A DNA stretch of 61,910 bases from Streptomyces carpinensis (GCF_002154505.1 NZ_MUBM01000093.1:1-61910), one strand, 5' to 3'; positions 26,724-36,099 are shown, numbered from the stretch's first letter. The notes: generated from the letters alone by a model not told the origin. Numbers and translations: made by a program.

Positions 26724-28060
26724 CCAGCGAACCGACCGCACCAGTGGGTACCACGCTCCGCCGCGGTGAACCCCTTCCGGCGGAACTGCTGGACGATGCC
26801 GAGCGGATGCCGCGCGAGGAGGTGGAAGCCCTCCAGTTGCACCGCCTCCGTCGGACACTGCGGCACGCCTATGACAACGTCGACCGCAAGAAGTTCGACC
26901 AGGCCGGCGTGACGCCCGACGACTGCCGGACCCTGCGGGACCTGGCCCGGTTCCCCTTCAAGACCAAGGCCGACCTGCGAGAGACGTACCCCTTCGGGAT
27001 GTTCGCCGTCCCCATGTCCGACGTGCGGCGCATCCATGCCTCCAGCGGCACGACCGGCCGCCCCACGGTGGTCGGCTACACCGAGAAGGACCTTTCGACC
27101 TGGGCGGACCTGATCGCCCGCTCCATTCGCGCCGCCGGCGGTCGCCCCGGGCACAGGGTCCACATCTCCTACGGCTACGGCCTGTTCACCGGCGGCCTCG
27201 GCGCCCACTACGGCGCCGAACGCGCCGGATGCACCGTGATCCCCGCGTCCGGCGGCATGACCGCCCGCCAGGTCCAGATCATCCAGGACTTCCAGCCCGA
27301 GATCATCATGGTCACCCCCTCCTACATGCTCACCCTGCTCGACGAGTTCGAGCGCCAGGGCGTGGACCCGCGCACCACGTCCCTGAAGGTGGGCATCTTC
27401 GGCGCCGAGCCGTGGACGGAGGAGATGCGCCGCGAGGTCGAGGAGCGCATGGACATCCACGCCGTCGACATCTACGGGCTGTCCGAGGTGATGGGCCCCG
27501 GCGTAGCGCAGGAGTGCGTGGAGACCAAGGACGGCCTGCACGTGTGGGAGGACCACTTCCTCCCCGAGGTCGTCGACCCGATCACGGACGACCTCCTCGC
27601 CGACGGCGAGAGCGGCGAACTCGTCTTCACCTCGCTCACCAAGGAGGCGCTCCCGATCATCCGCTACCGCACCCGGGACCTGACCCGACTGCTGCCCGGC
27701 ACCGCCCGTCCCGGCTTCCGCCGCATCGAGAAGATCACGGGCCGCTGCGACGACATGATCATCCTGCGCGGGGTGAACGTCTTCCCGAGCCAGATCGAGG
27801 AGGTGGTCCTGCGGACACCCGGCGTCACCCCGCACTTCCAGATCCAGCTGAGCACACGGGGACGGATGGACCACATGACCGTCCGTGTCGAGGCCAAGCG
27901 CGGCGCAGGACCGGAGCAGCGGGAGGCGGCTGTCCGCGCGATCGCCAAGGGCGTGAAGGACGGCGTCGGCGTGACTGTGGAGGTGGTGATCGTGGAACCC
28001 GAGACCCTGGAGCGTTCCCTCGGCAAGCTCCGCCGGATCAAGGACCAGCGTGGGGCCTGA
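26720..28060 (+). CDS. paaK: Phenylacetate-CoA ligase PaaK
   Basis: This is a 446-residue AMP-forming ligase: HASSGTTGRPTVVGYTEKD (P-loop-like), SYGYGLFTGGLG, DIYGLSEVMGPG and a C-terminal RCDDMIILRGVNVFPSQIE. It activates phenylacetate to phenylacetyl-CoA, the first step of the pathway. The length is normal for the bacterial PaaK. It is translationally coupled to paaI. The paaR gene follows 25 bases downstream on the same strand. Confidence 0.94.
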   Translation: MTSEPTAPVGTTLRRGEPLPAELLDDAERMPREEVEALQLHRLRRTLRHAYDNVDRKKFDQAGVTPDDCRTLRDLARFPFKTKADLRETYPFGMFAVPMSDVRRIHASSGTTGRPTVVGYTEKDLSTWADLIARSIRAAGGRPGHRVHISYGYGLFTGGLGAHYGAERAGCTVIPASGGMTARQVQIIQDFQPEIIMVTPSYMLTLLDEFERQGVDPRTTSLKVGIFGAEPWTEEMRREVEERMDIHAVDIYGLSEVMGPGVAQECVETKDGLHVWEDHFLPEVVDPITDDLLADGESGELVFTSLTKEALPIIRYRTRDLTRLLPGTARPGFRRIEKITGRCDDMIILRGVNVFPSQIEEVVLRTPGVTPHFQIQLSTRGRMDHMTVRVEAKRGAGPEQREAAVRAIAKGVKDGVGVTVEVVIVEPETLERSLGKLRRIKDQRGA

Positions 28061-28085
28061 CCCGCTTCATCGCCACAATGGCCGG

Positions 28086-28745
28086 ATGAGCAACACGGCC
28101 ATCAGCCGCCCCGCACGACGCACGGAGAGGCCCGCCTATGGCCGTGACTCCCTCCTGGAAGTCGCGGTCGCGGTCTTCAACGAACGCGGCTACGACGGCA
28201 CCGGCATGGAGGAGCTGGCCCGGCGGCTAGGCCTGAGCAAGTCCAGCATCTACCACCACGTCGCCGGCAAGGAGGAGCTACTGTCCCTCGCCGTCACCCG
28301 TGCTCTGGACTCGCTGTTCGCCGTACTGGACGAGGGCCCGGCACCGGACACGTCGGCAACGGCCCGGCTGCGGCACGTCGTACGGCGCAGCGTCGAGGTG
28401 CTGGCGGCCGAGCTGCCGTACGTCACCCTGCTGCTGCGGCTGCACGGCAACAGCGACACCGAACGGCAGGCCCTCGCGCGGCGGCGCGAGTTCGACCAGC
28501 GAGTCGCCGACCTGGTCCTACGCGCCGCGGCCGAGGGCGGCATACGCCACGACATCGATCCCCACCTGGCCAGTCGCCTGCTGTTCGGTACCGTGAATTC
28601 CCTCATCGAGTGGTACAGACCCGACGGAAACCTCCCGGTGACGACCCTGGCCGACTCCCTCACAGCCGTACTGTTCGAGGGTCTGAGCCGTCAAGGAGCC
28701 GCCGGCGCCGGCCCAGGACGTCCCTCCGGGCGAATCCAGGACTGA
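28086..28745 (+). CDS. paaR: TetR-family regulator PaaR
   Basis: This is a 219-residue TetR protein. The helix-turn-helix LARRLGLSKSSIYHHVAGKEELL is at about residues 45-70, followed by a C-terminal ligand domain of the actinobacterial PaaR type. PaaR binds phenylacetyl-CoA and represses paa genes. It is encoded directly after paaK. The two operators at 20768-20789 and 26251-26272 match the known site, so it probably controls paaA and the paaN/paaI divergent promoter. The start is ATG 28086; the longer frame from 28050 overlaps paaK. Confidence 0.9.
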   Translation: MSNTAISRPARRTERPAYGRDSLLEVAVAVFNERGYDGTGMEELARRLGLSKSSIYHHVAGKEELLSLAVTRALDSLFAVLDEGPAPDTSATARLRHVVRRSVEVLAAELPYVTLLLRLHGNSDTERQALARRREFDQRVADLVLRAAAEGGIRHDIDPHLASRLLFGTVNSLIEWYRPDGNLPVTTLADSLTAVLFEGLSRQGAAGAGPGRPSGRIQD

Positions 28746-28883
28746 GGACCGAGGACTCAGGCGAGGGAGCCCCGCCACCCTGTGCAGTGCACAACCTGAT
28801 GAGGTCCTGGCCACCCGATCCCTCGCGTCCCCACTGCCATGGGAAACCTCCTGCGTGTAATCGGTCACGTCCGCTTAACTCGG

Positions 28884-29198
28884 CTAGACGCTGATGCCAC
28901 GCGAGCAGAGTGTGCGGGGCGAGGATCCGGTGCCCGGGGCAACAACCGGGCGAGAGCGGCGAGCAGAGCCCGGTCCGGGCCAGGTTGGCTTCGGGGCGGT
29001 GACCTGCCGGCGCAGCACCGTGACCTCGTGCCGCAGCATGAGGATCTCAGCGTTCTTCGCTGCCGAGGATCGACACAGCAATGCTGGCCAGGCGAAGATC
29101 CGCGTGGCGAGCAGGAAGATCATCTGTACCAGCACGACCACCGATCCTGCCCGGCCGCTAACCGGGGCATCACCCGAGGTCAGCTCTGGTGAAGCCAT
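28884..29198 (-). pseudogene. Integrase-core transposase N-terminal remnant
   Basis: VQMIFLLATRIFAWPALLCR and NAEILMLRHEVTVLRRQV match the N-terminus of the integrase-core (rve) transposases in which a similar block, IEILALRHQLLVLQRQV, occurs at 46202-46522. The following LLAALARLLPR and LAWHQRL segments are out of frame with it. The DDE catalytic core is absent, so only about 100 residues remain. It is an unrelated short copy, not an intact element. Confidence 0.6.
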
Positions 29199-29342
29199 TC
29201 TGGAGCACTACGGGCCGTCGCCGTCGATGGCCGCCCAGGCAAGGGCCGCGCCACATGCGCCGATGCGCCCGGAAATCTGCACAAACCGCCGTCTTGGACG
29301 GTCCGCCATCTACGCCGTCGCGCCTTCTGGGAAGATGGGTCC

Positions 29343-29609
29343 ATGGCACGAGAGATGGCGACGAATGACGAACGACTCCGGGACCTGGAGGCGGAGGCGT
29401 TCCGTACCGGTCGGACCCTGGCGGAGCACGGCGAACAGCTTCAGCGGATCGGCGAGCAGCAGACCACGGCGTTCGGCAACATCGACTCTCTCGCCGATGC
29501 TATCGGCGCCCCCGGGGAGCGTACGATCACGCAACGACTGGACACCATCGAGCGTGTTCTGTTCGCCTTGGCGCGCGCTCAGGGCATCAACCCTGATGAC
29601 CTGTCCTGA
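29343..29609 (+). CDS. Small coiled-coil protein, unknown
   Basis: This 88-residue protein is rich in Glu, Gln, Arg and Leu (LRDLEAEAFRTGRTLAEHGE, RLDTIERVLFALARAQG). It has heptad-like spacing of hydrophobics, no signal peptide and no cysteines. ATG 29343 is the first start. The protein resembles short actinobacterial coiled-coil proteins, but no family is named. It stands alone among IS remnants, so a former mobile-element origin is possible. Confidence 0.5.
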   Translation: MAREMATNDERLRDLEAEAFRTGRTLAEHGEQLQRIGEQQTTAFGNIDSLADAIGAPGERTITQRLDTIERVLFALARAQGINPDDLS

Positions 29610-30000
29610 CCTGACCGCATGGCCGAGCTCCAGTCCGGGCAGAGCACCGGTCGGTGATCACTGTGGGGTCTCGACCGGGCCGTGGACCGACACCGGACCG
29701 TGTAGGAGCCCCGCTTGTCGCGGCCAGGGTCCGGGAAGACCGTAGCCTGGGGGGGGAGTAAAGCCGCTGCTGCCCTGCTGCCCTGGTGCACGAGCCGGAG
29801 CGGACCGCGGTGTCCGCATCCTTAACTTTCCGGCTGGCCGCATGCTCTCGAACCCCACCTACCTGCGCCAGGGCACGGTGCTGCCGAAGCTCCGGAAGGA
29901 GGGCAGGCGGGTCGTACGCACTCGCCGCGCGCCGTCGGCCTGCCACCTTTAGCGGCGTGACGTCGACGTCTGTCTCCACGCCCAGCAGTACGAACGGATC
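29610..30000. other. No supportable gene
   Basis: A plus-frame block near 29820-29940 (LNFPAGRMLSNPTYLRQGT) looks protein-like, but I do not recognise it and no start or stop context supports a gene. The stretch leads into the short-chain dehydrogenase remnant. Confidence 0.4.
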
Positions 30001-30240
30001 GGATGCACCGTCACCGATGTGGCGGACGCAGAATCGGTTGACCGTCTCGCCGAGGAGACCATGAGGGGCCTTTGGGCAGGTCCACGTCGTCTGCAACAAC
30101 GCGGGGGTCGGCGCTGCACAAGCGCGAGTCTAGGAGATCCCGGTCGAGCAGTGGCGCTGGACGATGGAGATCAACTCGCCACCAGGGGGATGCCCTTGGG
30201 GGTGGTATGCCCCGGGGTCGATGGGGTCGGGCTGCTGGAC
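30001..30240 (+). pseudogene. Short-chain dehydrogenase fragment
   Basis: DVADAESVDRLAEETM is followed in a shifted frame by FGQVHVVCNNAGVG (the NNAG motif), AQARV, then a TAG where Trp is normal, then EIPVEQWRWTMEIN. This is the middle of an SDR enzyme: the second beta strand to helix four. A frameshift near 30070 and the TAG at 30131-30133 break it. No Rossmann start or catalytic YxxxK is present. Confidence 0.6.
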
Positions 30241-30246
30241 AATTGA

Positions 30247-30579
30247 CTACCCGTCGGCCTTCGGAGGGCGGCCCGTCATGCCCGCAGCTATCTGCCCGAG
30301 TTCCGCCGCTGTGTCCTCGATTTGGTCGCCTCCGGCCGGAAGATTGCCGAGGTGGCCACGCTCCTCGGGATCAGCGAGCAGACCAGCTATGTCTGGCGCC
30401 GCCAGTATCTGATCGACACCGGGCAGATGCCCGGTGTCCCAAGCCATGAGCAGTCCGAACTGGCCGCAGTACGCAAGCGGATCGCAGAGCTCGAGGCGGA
30501 GCTGGCCGTCCACCGGCGCGCATCCGAACTGCTCGGAGAGACCACCTCCCCAAAAGGCGGTTCGAGGCTATCCGAGTGA
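30247..30579 (+). pseudogene. IS3-family orfA, 5'-incomplete
   Basis: The frame carries RSYLPEFRRCVLDLVASGR, EVATLLGISEQTSYVWRRQ (helix-turn-helix) and a Leu/Glu-rich C-terminal coil, as in IS3 orfA. No ATG/GTG start precedes it in frame after the TGA at 30244; the first possible start is TTG 30322. It stops at 30577-30579, overlapping the orfB start, the usual IS3 arrangement. The element is truncated at its 5' end. Confidence 0.7.
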
Positions 30580-31770
30580 TGGCTGGCGAGGGGCATTCGG
30601 TACAGCGGGCCTGCCGAGCGCTGCACGTGGCGGAGTCGGGCTACTACGCCTGGCGCGACCGGCCACCCTCGGCCCGCACGGTGCGGCACGCCTGGCTGAC
30701 CGAAGCCATCGTCGGCATCCACACCGCCTCCCGCGGCACCTACGGCTTCCGCCGGATCCATGCCGAACTGGAACTCGGATTACCGGTAGTCCGTTGAATC
30801 CGGTGGTGGTGTGGGTTGACGACAAATCGGGTTGGTCGTAGGCCGGTGGTAGGGTTCGCCCCACCCGGACCCCTGGATGCCACCGCACCGGACCCCTGCC
30901 CCGACGACGGGCCAGAGAGGGGGTCCAGCCATACCCCACCAGCCCCAACCGCACTGCTGGCCCAAGGCGTTACGGCCCATCCGCTCCTGGCTCACCCCCG
31001 CCATCACCCTCACCCGGTGGTGGCGAGCCTGGACGGACATGGACCCGCCCTCCGAGCTCCAAGCCCTGATTGACGCAGTCACCACCGGACACGGCATTGA
31101 TCTCTACCGCCGCATTCAACGAACTACCGGTAGGTATCCGCGTCAGCCACGGCACCGTAGAGCTGCTGATGCAGCGGGCCGGCCCGCAGGGCCTGCCCGG
31201 CAGCCGTCGCCCCCACCGCATACGGCACACGCCCTCGGCCACGGACCTGGTGGAACGCAACTTCACCCGGCACGCCCGCGACCAGCTGTGGGTCACCGAC
31301 ATCACTGAACACCCCACGACGGAAGACAAGGTGTACTGCGCGGTGGTCCTCGACACCTTCTCTCGTAGGATGGTGGGCTGGTCCATCGACGCCTCGCCCA
31401 CCGCGGCCCCGACCACCAACGCGCTGAGCATGGCCATCGGCAACCGCCGCCCGCAGCCGGGCGGCACGATCATCCACTGGTTGAACCTGCTCAGTTCAGC
31501 TCCTGGGCCTTCACCGAACGCGCCCGGGCCACCGGCCTGCTGCCCTCCATGGGATCCATCGGGGACTGCGTGGACAACGCGATGATGGAGTCCTTCTGGG
31601 CACGGGTCCAGGTCGAACTGCTCGACCGGAAGCGGTGGCGCACCCGGCTGGAGTTGTCCACCGCGCTCTTCGAGTACCTGGAGATCTTCCACAACCGACA
31701 GCGCAGGCACTCCGCTCTGGGTATGCTCAGCCCAGTGGAGTACGAACTGCGTGCAGCACCTGTAGCGTGA
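30576..31770 (+). pseudogene. IS3-family orfB transposase, disrupted
   Basis: The N-terminal part (HSVQRACRALHVAESGYYAW; SRGTYGFRRIHAELELGL) runs to 30782. After a 350-bp insertion it resumes at 31133 with GIRVSHGTVELLMQRAG, LWVTDITEHPT and VVLDTFSRRMVGWSID (first catalytic Asp). Removing 30783-31132 restores the frame exactly. A second lesion near 31470-31486 replaces the IIHSDHG block (second catalytic Asp) with unrelated text and shifts the frame. SWAFTERARATGLLPSMGSI, WARVQVELLDRKRWRTR and FHNRQRRHSALG then follow. The protein is dead. Confidence 0.85.
30783..31132. mobile_element. MITE-like element, Tc1/IS630-type TA target duplication
   Basis: This 350-bp segment lies inside the IS3 orfB gene. 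Its ends are near-perfect inverted repeats, CCGGTAGTCCGTTGAAT on the left and the complement of CCGGTAGTTCGTTGAAT on the right, with weaker matching further in. TA occurs at both ends (30781-30782 and 31131-31132), the target duplication expected of Tc1/mariner/IS630 transposition. No transposase is encoded. A TTGACG then 17 bases then TAGGCC promoter-like pair lies at 30816-30844. It is thus a non-autonomous element. Confidence 0.75.
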
Positions 31771-31977
31771 AAGCAGGTATCCCGACTCCGCGTAGAAGAA
31801 CTGATCTGCGCCGGGAGGCAAGCCGGTCGCACGCTCCTGCGCCGCCGTGGATGAAGACTCGGTGATCAGCACGTTGACTGACGACCAAGCCCTCGTGCTG
31901 TCTGGCTGGCTCGACAGCGGATCAGCGGCGCCGACGAGACGGACGACGTTGGCAGAGGCCGACCGGGGTGGCCAAAC

Positions 31978-32496
31978 TCAGCCAGCACCCGGCGGGTCTG
32001 CTTCTGTTGGTGCGCCACGGCCTACGGTCAACGACCAACGCACGGCTGAGGACGCCTCGACGGACACGGCTCCACTGCGCTCCACCCCGGACAGGGCCAC
32101 CTCGTGGGAGACGGTACTGACCTGGTCAGCGCCGCATTCCACGGGGAAGGAGACGTGCACAGGCGGCACCGTCACCGTGATCTTCCCCTCGCCCTGGCAG
32201 CCCACCGCGATGGTGAGGGAGTCACCTTTCCTGCCCTTGCTGTAGGGAATCCTGGCGTTCCCTGTGGTCACCTTCTGGCGGCCGGCGAGAATTGCGCCAG
32301 GGTCCAACTCCGGCGGCTTCAGCAGAGAGGGCTGCGCGGTGCCGGATACGGTGCCAGCCGTTGCCGGGACCGGCGTCGTGGAGCCTTGAGGCCGCGTGGG
32401 CTGTTCGGCGTCCGAATGATCCGTCGTGCACGCGGCGACGGACAGGAGTACCGCGGCGCACGCGAGGCCCACCAGTGCACGGGTTCGGCAAGACAT
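31978..32496 (-). CDS. Small lipoprotein, unknown function
   Basis: This 172-residue protein begins MSCRTRALVGLACAAVLL with lipobox SVAACT, so it is a lipidated extracellular protein. A Thr/Pro-rich linker is followed by a compact C-terminal domain (LTIAVGCQGEGKITVTVPPV; VSFPVECGADQVSTV) with two Cys that may pair. It resembles short Streptomyces lipoproteins but has no named family. The start ATG 32496 is preferred over the longer frame because the signal peptide begins there. It stands alone, with no operon partner. Confidence 0.75.
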   Translation of the reverse strand: MSCRTRALVGLACAAVLLSVAACTTDHSDAEQPTRPQGSTTPVPATAGTVSGTAQPSLLKPPELDPGAILAGRQKVTTGNARIPYSKGRKGDSLTIAVGCQGEGKITVTVPPVHVSFPVECGADQVSTVSHEVALSGVERSGAVSVEASSAVRWSLTVGRGAPTEADPPGAG

Positions 32497-32672
32497 ATCA
32501 GCTCTCCGAGACAGCCCATCCGACGTAATGCGGCGTGTGGATGATGACCTTGCCTTCGCTGTCCGGTAGGGCGCAGCTGTCGAGATCATGTCAGCGCTCT
32601 TTGTGAACCACCAGACTTCCGGCCCCTCGGTCATCACCAACACCAAGCGGCGGCGCACCTCTCCCTGTTCGC

Positions 32673-33005
32673 TCACCCCCAGGGCTCGACGCCTACCACG
32701 GCCTCGACCGGCACTGCCCCGTACACGTGCGGGAACTCCTCGCCGTTCGGCGGCATGGCCTCGTACCTCAGCGGGACATCGAGCCGGGCCGGGTCCACGA
32801 CCAGCACCACCAACTCGTCGGGGCCCTCGTAGTCGCCGTAGAGGAAGGCCGCGATACGCCGGAGCTGGTCGCGGGTGGAGAAGTGGACGAACCCCTCCTG
32901 TTGGAGCGTGCGACCGCGGGTGGACATCTCGTAGGTGCCGGACTCACGGGCCGTCTGCCATAGAGAGCGCTCGGTGATGTGCACGATGTGCTGAGGCTTC
33001 TGCAT
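32673..33005 (-). CDS. DUF952 family protein
   Basis: This 110-residue protein reads HIVHITERSLWQTARESGTY, QEGFVHFSTRDQLRRIA and DELVVLVVDPARLDVPLRYE, then HVYGAVPVEAVV. This is the DUF952 fold, related to ADP-ribosyltransferase-like domains; biochemical function is unknown. It is complete and of normal length, starts at ATG 33005, and has no operon partner. Confidence 0.88.
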   Translation of the reverse strand: MQKPQHIVHITERSLWQTARESGTYEMSTRGRTLQQEGFVHFSTRDQLRRIAAFLYGDYEGPDELVVLVVDPARLDVPLRYEAMPPNGEEFPHVYGAVPVEAVVGVEPWG

Positions 33006-33480
33006 GCGGCCACGCTACGGGCCCGGCCCTGCCGCGCGCATTTGTAAATTGCGTTGGTCCGGCAGGCTGAGGGACCGAGTGACGGTCGACGCATAGGCGG
33101 TGCGGGTACGGTCGTGCCTCCGCGCGCCGACAAACGCTAGGACGGGCCGACGAACGTACCCGTCAACTGGGTAGGAGCGGGACACGTATGCTTGGAAGCC
33201 CGTCTCAATTTCCGTCTCACTCACCATCGTTCGGAGCCGACCGCGACGGTACGCCGAGGTTGGTCAACTTCGGTCGGTGGTCTGGCATGCACGCAGGTGA
33301 ACGACCTCGGGCATCCCGCAGCAGCCCCCAACAGTCGCCGATCCGCTGGCGCTGGGTCAGGATCTCCTGCGGGCCGGGGGAAAGAGGGAGAGCGGCCGCC
33401 CGGTCGGCACCGCGTTAAGGTGCCGGTGTGCGTCGGCGGACCAAGCTGCCGACGCACCCTTGGGGAGGGGCAAACCGCAT
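33006..33480. other. Intergenic region without supportable gene
   Basis: No frame shows a family motif. The region holds the upstream control of the secreted protein that starts at 33481. A minus frame MVSETEIETGFQAYVSRS near 33227 has an ordinary look but no recognised relatives and no ribosome site. Confidence 0.45.
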
Positions 33481-34701
33481 ATGGGGAACCGTTTCACTCG
33501 GAGCCTGGCGACACTGACCGGTCTCGCACTCACCGGTGCCGGACTGCTCACCGTGACCGCCACTCCGGCCGCCGCTAGCGCTTACGACTGCCCGGCAGGT
33601 TACTGGTGCGGCTGGTCGGGCCAGAGCGCGACGGGGCAGATGTACAAGACGAACAAGAACGTCGCGGACCTGGGCAGCTGGGACAACAAGATCCACTCGT
33701 ACGTCAACCGCACGAAGTCGATCGCCTGTGTCTACGAGAACAAGAACTACAACTACGCGGGGGGCTACTGGTCAGCCGACCCCGCGGACGCCGGCGAATA
33801 CATCTCGTATCCGACCGCCACGGCCAGCTCGGTAAAGTTCGTGCGCACCGAGCGGGAGTGCGTCGGGCAGGCCTACCCGTGGTGGGACTCCCAGACCTCC
33901 CCCAAGGCGTTGGGCTTCGGGGACATGAACGGCGACCGCAGGGCCGACATGCTCGTCCGGGACAAGGCCGGGCGGCTGTGGTTCACACCCGGCGACGGCA
34001 CGGGCCGGCTGGTGGGCACCGGCGGCTGGAACAGTATGAACGCGCTGACCCGGCACGGCGACTTCAGCCGCGACGGCCGGGAGGATCTGATCGCCCGCGA
34101 GGCGTCGACCGGCAAGCTGTGGCTCTACCCCGGCACCGGCACCGGCTCCCTCGGCAGCCGCAAGCTGATCGGCACGGGCGGCTGGAACGGCATGAGCAAC
34201 ATCACCGCCGTCGGCGACCTCACCGGCGACGGCCGCTCGGACCTGATCGCGGTCGAGAAGTCCACCGGCAAGCTGTACCTGTACCCGGGCACCTCCACCG
34301 GCACCCTGGGCTCGCGCAAGCTCATCGGCACCGGCGGCTGGAACTCCATGAACGCGCTCGCCGGCGTGGGCGACATGGACGGCGACGGCCGGCCCGACGT
34401 CTACGCCCGGGAGGCGTCCACCGGCAAGCTGTGGCTCTACCCGGGCCGTTCCGCCACCCTCGGCGGGCGCGTCCTGGCCGGCACGGGCGGATGGAACGCG
34501 ATGGCGCAGCTCATCGCGGTCGGCGACTTCTCCGGCGACGGGCGTCCCGACCTGGCGGCCGTGACCAACGACAAGTACGTGATCGACGGCTACGCGGGCA
34601 ACCTCGGCTGGCTGGTCACCTACCGGGGGCGGGGCAACGGCCTGCTCGCGGCCGGTGAGCGGACCGACGGCGAGTGGTGGGGCCTGAACGGCGCCTGCTG
34701 A
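33481..34701 (+). CDS. Secreted peptidase-inhibitor I36 / VCBS-repeat protein
   Basis: This is a 406-residue secreted protein. A Sec signal (LATLTGLALTGAGLLTVTA, AAASA cleavage) precedes a crystallin-like I36 inhibitor domain with CPAGYWCGWSG and NRTKSIACVYENKNY. Four or five VCBS/FG-GAP-like repeats follow, each with GD-x-GDG-x-D calcium-type loops and a GTGGWN block. I36 domains inhibit metalloproteases or subtilisins; VCBS repeats are adhesion or surface modules. The fusion suggests a surface-held inhibitor. The start is ATG 33481, following a GGAGGG-type site. A strong hairpin follows at 34888-34923. Confidence 0.87.
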   Translation: MGNRFTRSLATLTGLALTGAGLLTVTATPAAASAYDCPAGYWCGWSGQSATGQMYKTNKNVADLGSWDNKIHSYVNRTKSIACVYENKNYNYAGGYWSADPADAGEYISYPTATASSVKFVRTERECVGQAYPWWDSQTSPKALGFGDMNGDRRADMLVRDKAGRLWFTPGDGTGRLVGTGGWNSMNALTRHGDFSRDGREDLIAREASTGKLWLYPGTGTGSLGSRKLIGTGGWNGMSNITAVGDLTGDGRSDLIAVEKSTGKLYLYPGTSTGTLGSRKLIGTGGWNSMNALAGVGDMDGDGRPDVYAREASTGKLWLYPGRSATLGGRVLAGTGGWNAMAQLIAVGDFSGDGRPDLAAVTNDKYVIDGYAGNLGWLVTYRGRGNGLLAAGERTDGEWWGLNGAC

Positions 34702-34887
34702 CATCCGGCACACGCTTCTCGTCCATCCGGACGGCGGGAGCAGACCTTGGCGTTCTTCGTGCTCTGCCCGCACGCGTTCTCTTCACCGGGTGGGGCCACA
34801 GGCGCCGTCGGACGGCGACACCAGTCGAGCTGTGCGCTGTGCCCGACCTGCCAGGCCCAGCGCCGCCAGGCCGCCGAGAAGGCCAAG

Positions 34888-34923
34888 TGGCCGGGCTGGT
34901 TGCTGTGTGAACCAGCCCGGCCA
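34888..34923 (+). terminator. Hairpin terminator
   Basis: TGGCCGGGCTGGTT and AACCAGCCCGGCCA form a perfect 14-bp stem with an 8-base loop. It lies about 190 bases after the VCBS-protein stop and suits transcript ends on either strand. Confidence 0.7.
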
Positions 34924-34940
34924 GTTGCCGTTTAAGTCGG

Positions 34941-35160
34941 TCAGGTAACGTCCCAGGCGTTGATGCAGATGTCCGGCTGTTGCAGGATTTGCTGTGCTTC
35001 CTGGGGCGTCATCGGCTGATCCGGCCATTGCTGGACGGGCACCGGATCCGTCCCGACCTTTCCCCTGCCGACGTCCCACGCTTCAGAGGTGACGCGGACA
35101 GCTGAGGGATGGGCGTGCGGCCTCCAGGCGCCCTCCCTCAGAAGATCACGCGCAGACCGC
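34941..35160 (-). pseudogene. Orphan C-terminal fragment, unknown
   Basis: The minus frame ends DQPMTPQEAQQILQQPDICI then NAWDVT and a stop. The text looks like a real protein end, but no convincing start or upstream sequence exists; the longer open frame is low complexity. I do not recognise it. Confidence 0.3.
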
Positions 35161-35273
35161 GGCCGTGACCGGGTAGCGGCGGACTGCGGGTGGCCTGAAG
35201 CCCCACCGCGCAGGAGCAGCCGTTGGTCCGCAAGTGAGGCCGCAGCCCTCCCCAAGCAGCCGGGGCCGCCGCC

Positions 35274-35426
35274 GTGCGCGTCACCAAACGCCTGTTCCAC
35301 GCCTACAGAGTCGCGACGCGCCTGGCCGACATCACCGGCCTCTACCTCGAGTTGATGGCCTCCGCCCTCGCCGCACCCGAGTACCGGCCCGCCCAGGACG
35401 TTCGGCGCATCGGACAGCTGATCTGA
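35274..35426 (+). CDS. Small unknown ORF, possible fragment
   Basis: From GTG 35274 the frame reads VRVTKRLFHAYRVATRLADI then TGLYLELMASALAAPEYRP and ends at TGA 35424-35426, 50 residues. Third-position G/C is high, which argues for coding history. No family is recognised and no good ribosome site is seen. It may be the tail of a deleted gene. It overlaps a minus-strand frame (35332-35724). Confidence 0.35.
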   Translation: MRVTKRLFHAYRVATRLADITGLYLELMASALAAPEYRPAQDVRRIGQLI

Positions 35427-35724
35427 ACGGTGACGGGTTCGGTCTCGTGGCTGCCTGAGGCCTTCGCCGGCCCCTGGGCCCCCGCTTCCGCGGCACCGAC
35501 CGGCGCGGGCGGGAAGCGGTGCGTGTAGCTGGGTCTGCGCCGGACGGCAGTGCAGAACGCGCGGCTTCGACGAGTGCAACGGCCAACGGCGTCGGGCCGC
35601 CGACCGCTGCGACGGTGAGGGCCGCAGAAAAGGCAAGGGCGGCGAAGATGTACGGCGCCCATGCCAGTGCGGCACTCGTGGGCCGGAGTTTCCCTCTGCG
35701 ATCTGGTGTGTCAGGGTTGGTCAC
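35332..35724 (-). CDS. Small membrane protein, unknown
   Basis: From a GTG at 35724 with AAGGAG nine to ten bases upstream, the frame gives VTNPDTPDRRGKLRPT and one hydrophobic segment, AWAPYIFAALAFSAALTVAA. A low-complexity Arg-rich tail follows. Start and membrane segment look real; the tail may be shifted out of its original frame, since a second minus frame (to 35342) looks better there. The function is unknown. Confidence 0.4.
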   Translation of the reverse strand: MTNPDTPDRRGKLRPTSAALAWAPYIFAALAFSAALTVAAVGGPTPLAVALVEAARSALPSGADPATRTASRPRRSVPRKRGPRGRRRPQAATRPNPSPFRSAVRCAERPGRAGTRVRRGRRPSTRGRGR

Positions 35725-35726
35725 CT

Positions 35727-36099
35727 TGCTGGGCTCCTTGTCCTTGTACCGGAACGAGCCTGGTGGCCTGGCGGGGAGGCACGGCTGTTGCTTGGCCGCT
35801 CTGACCGAGCTTCCCCGCCTTTCCAGGTCGTTGGCGACACAAGGTACTGGGCTGAACGCCCCTTTGCTGCAGGTCAGTTGCCCTGTCCATTGCCCCAGAC
35901 CCCGTCCAGAGGGGACCCAGGGGAACGACCGCCGAAAGTTGGGTTACCTTCTGTTCCAAGGTCTGCCCTCACGCGGACTTTGAAGGAAACGCGCAGGTCA
36001 GTGGCATGCGCCGCTGTTTACTCTGGGCTCGCGTCTGCCCACGAGCGAGCGATGAGCATCACGAAGCCTTTTTTGGCATGTGGTGCCCTGCTCGTCCAT
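35727..36099. other. No supportable gene
   Basis: Frames are short and biased wrongly for coding. The region separates the small membrane protein from an orphan 3' fragment. I see no repeat or RNA. Confidence 0.45.

Noticed and set aside
33015..33227. Small minus gene MVSETEIETGF
   Set aside because: No ribosome site, no known relatives and unclear codon bias.
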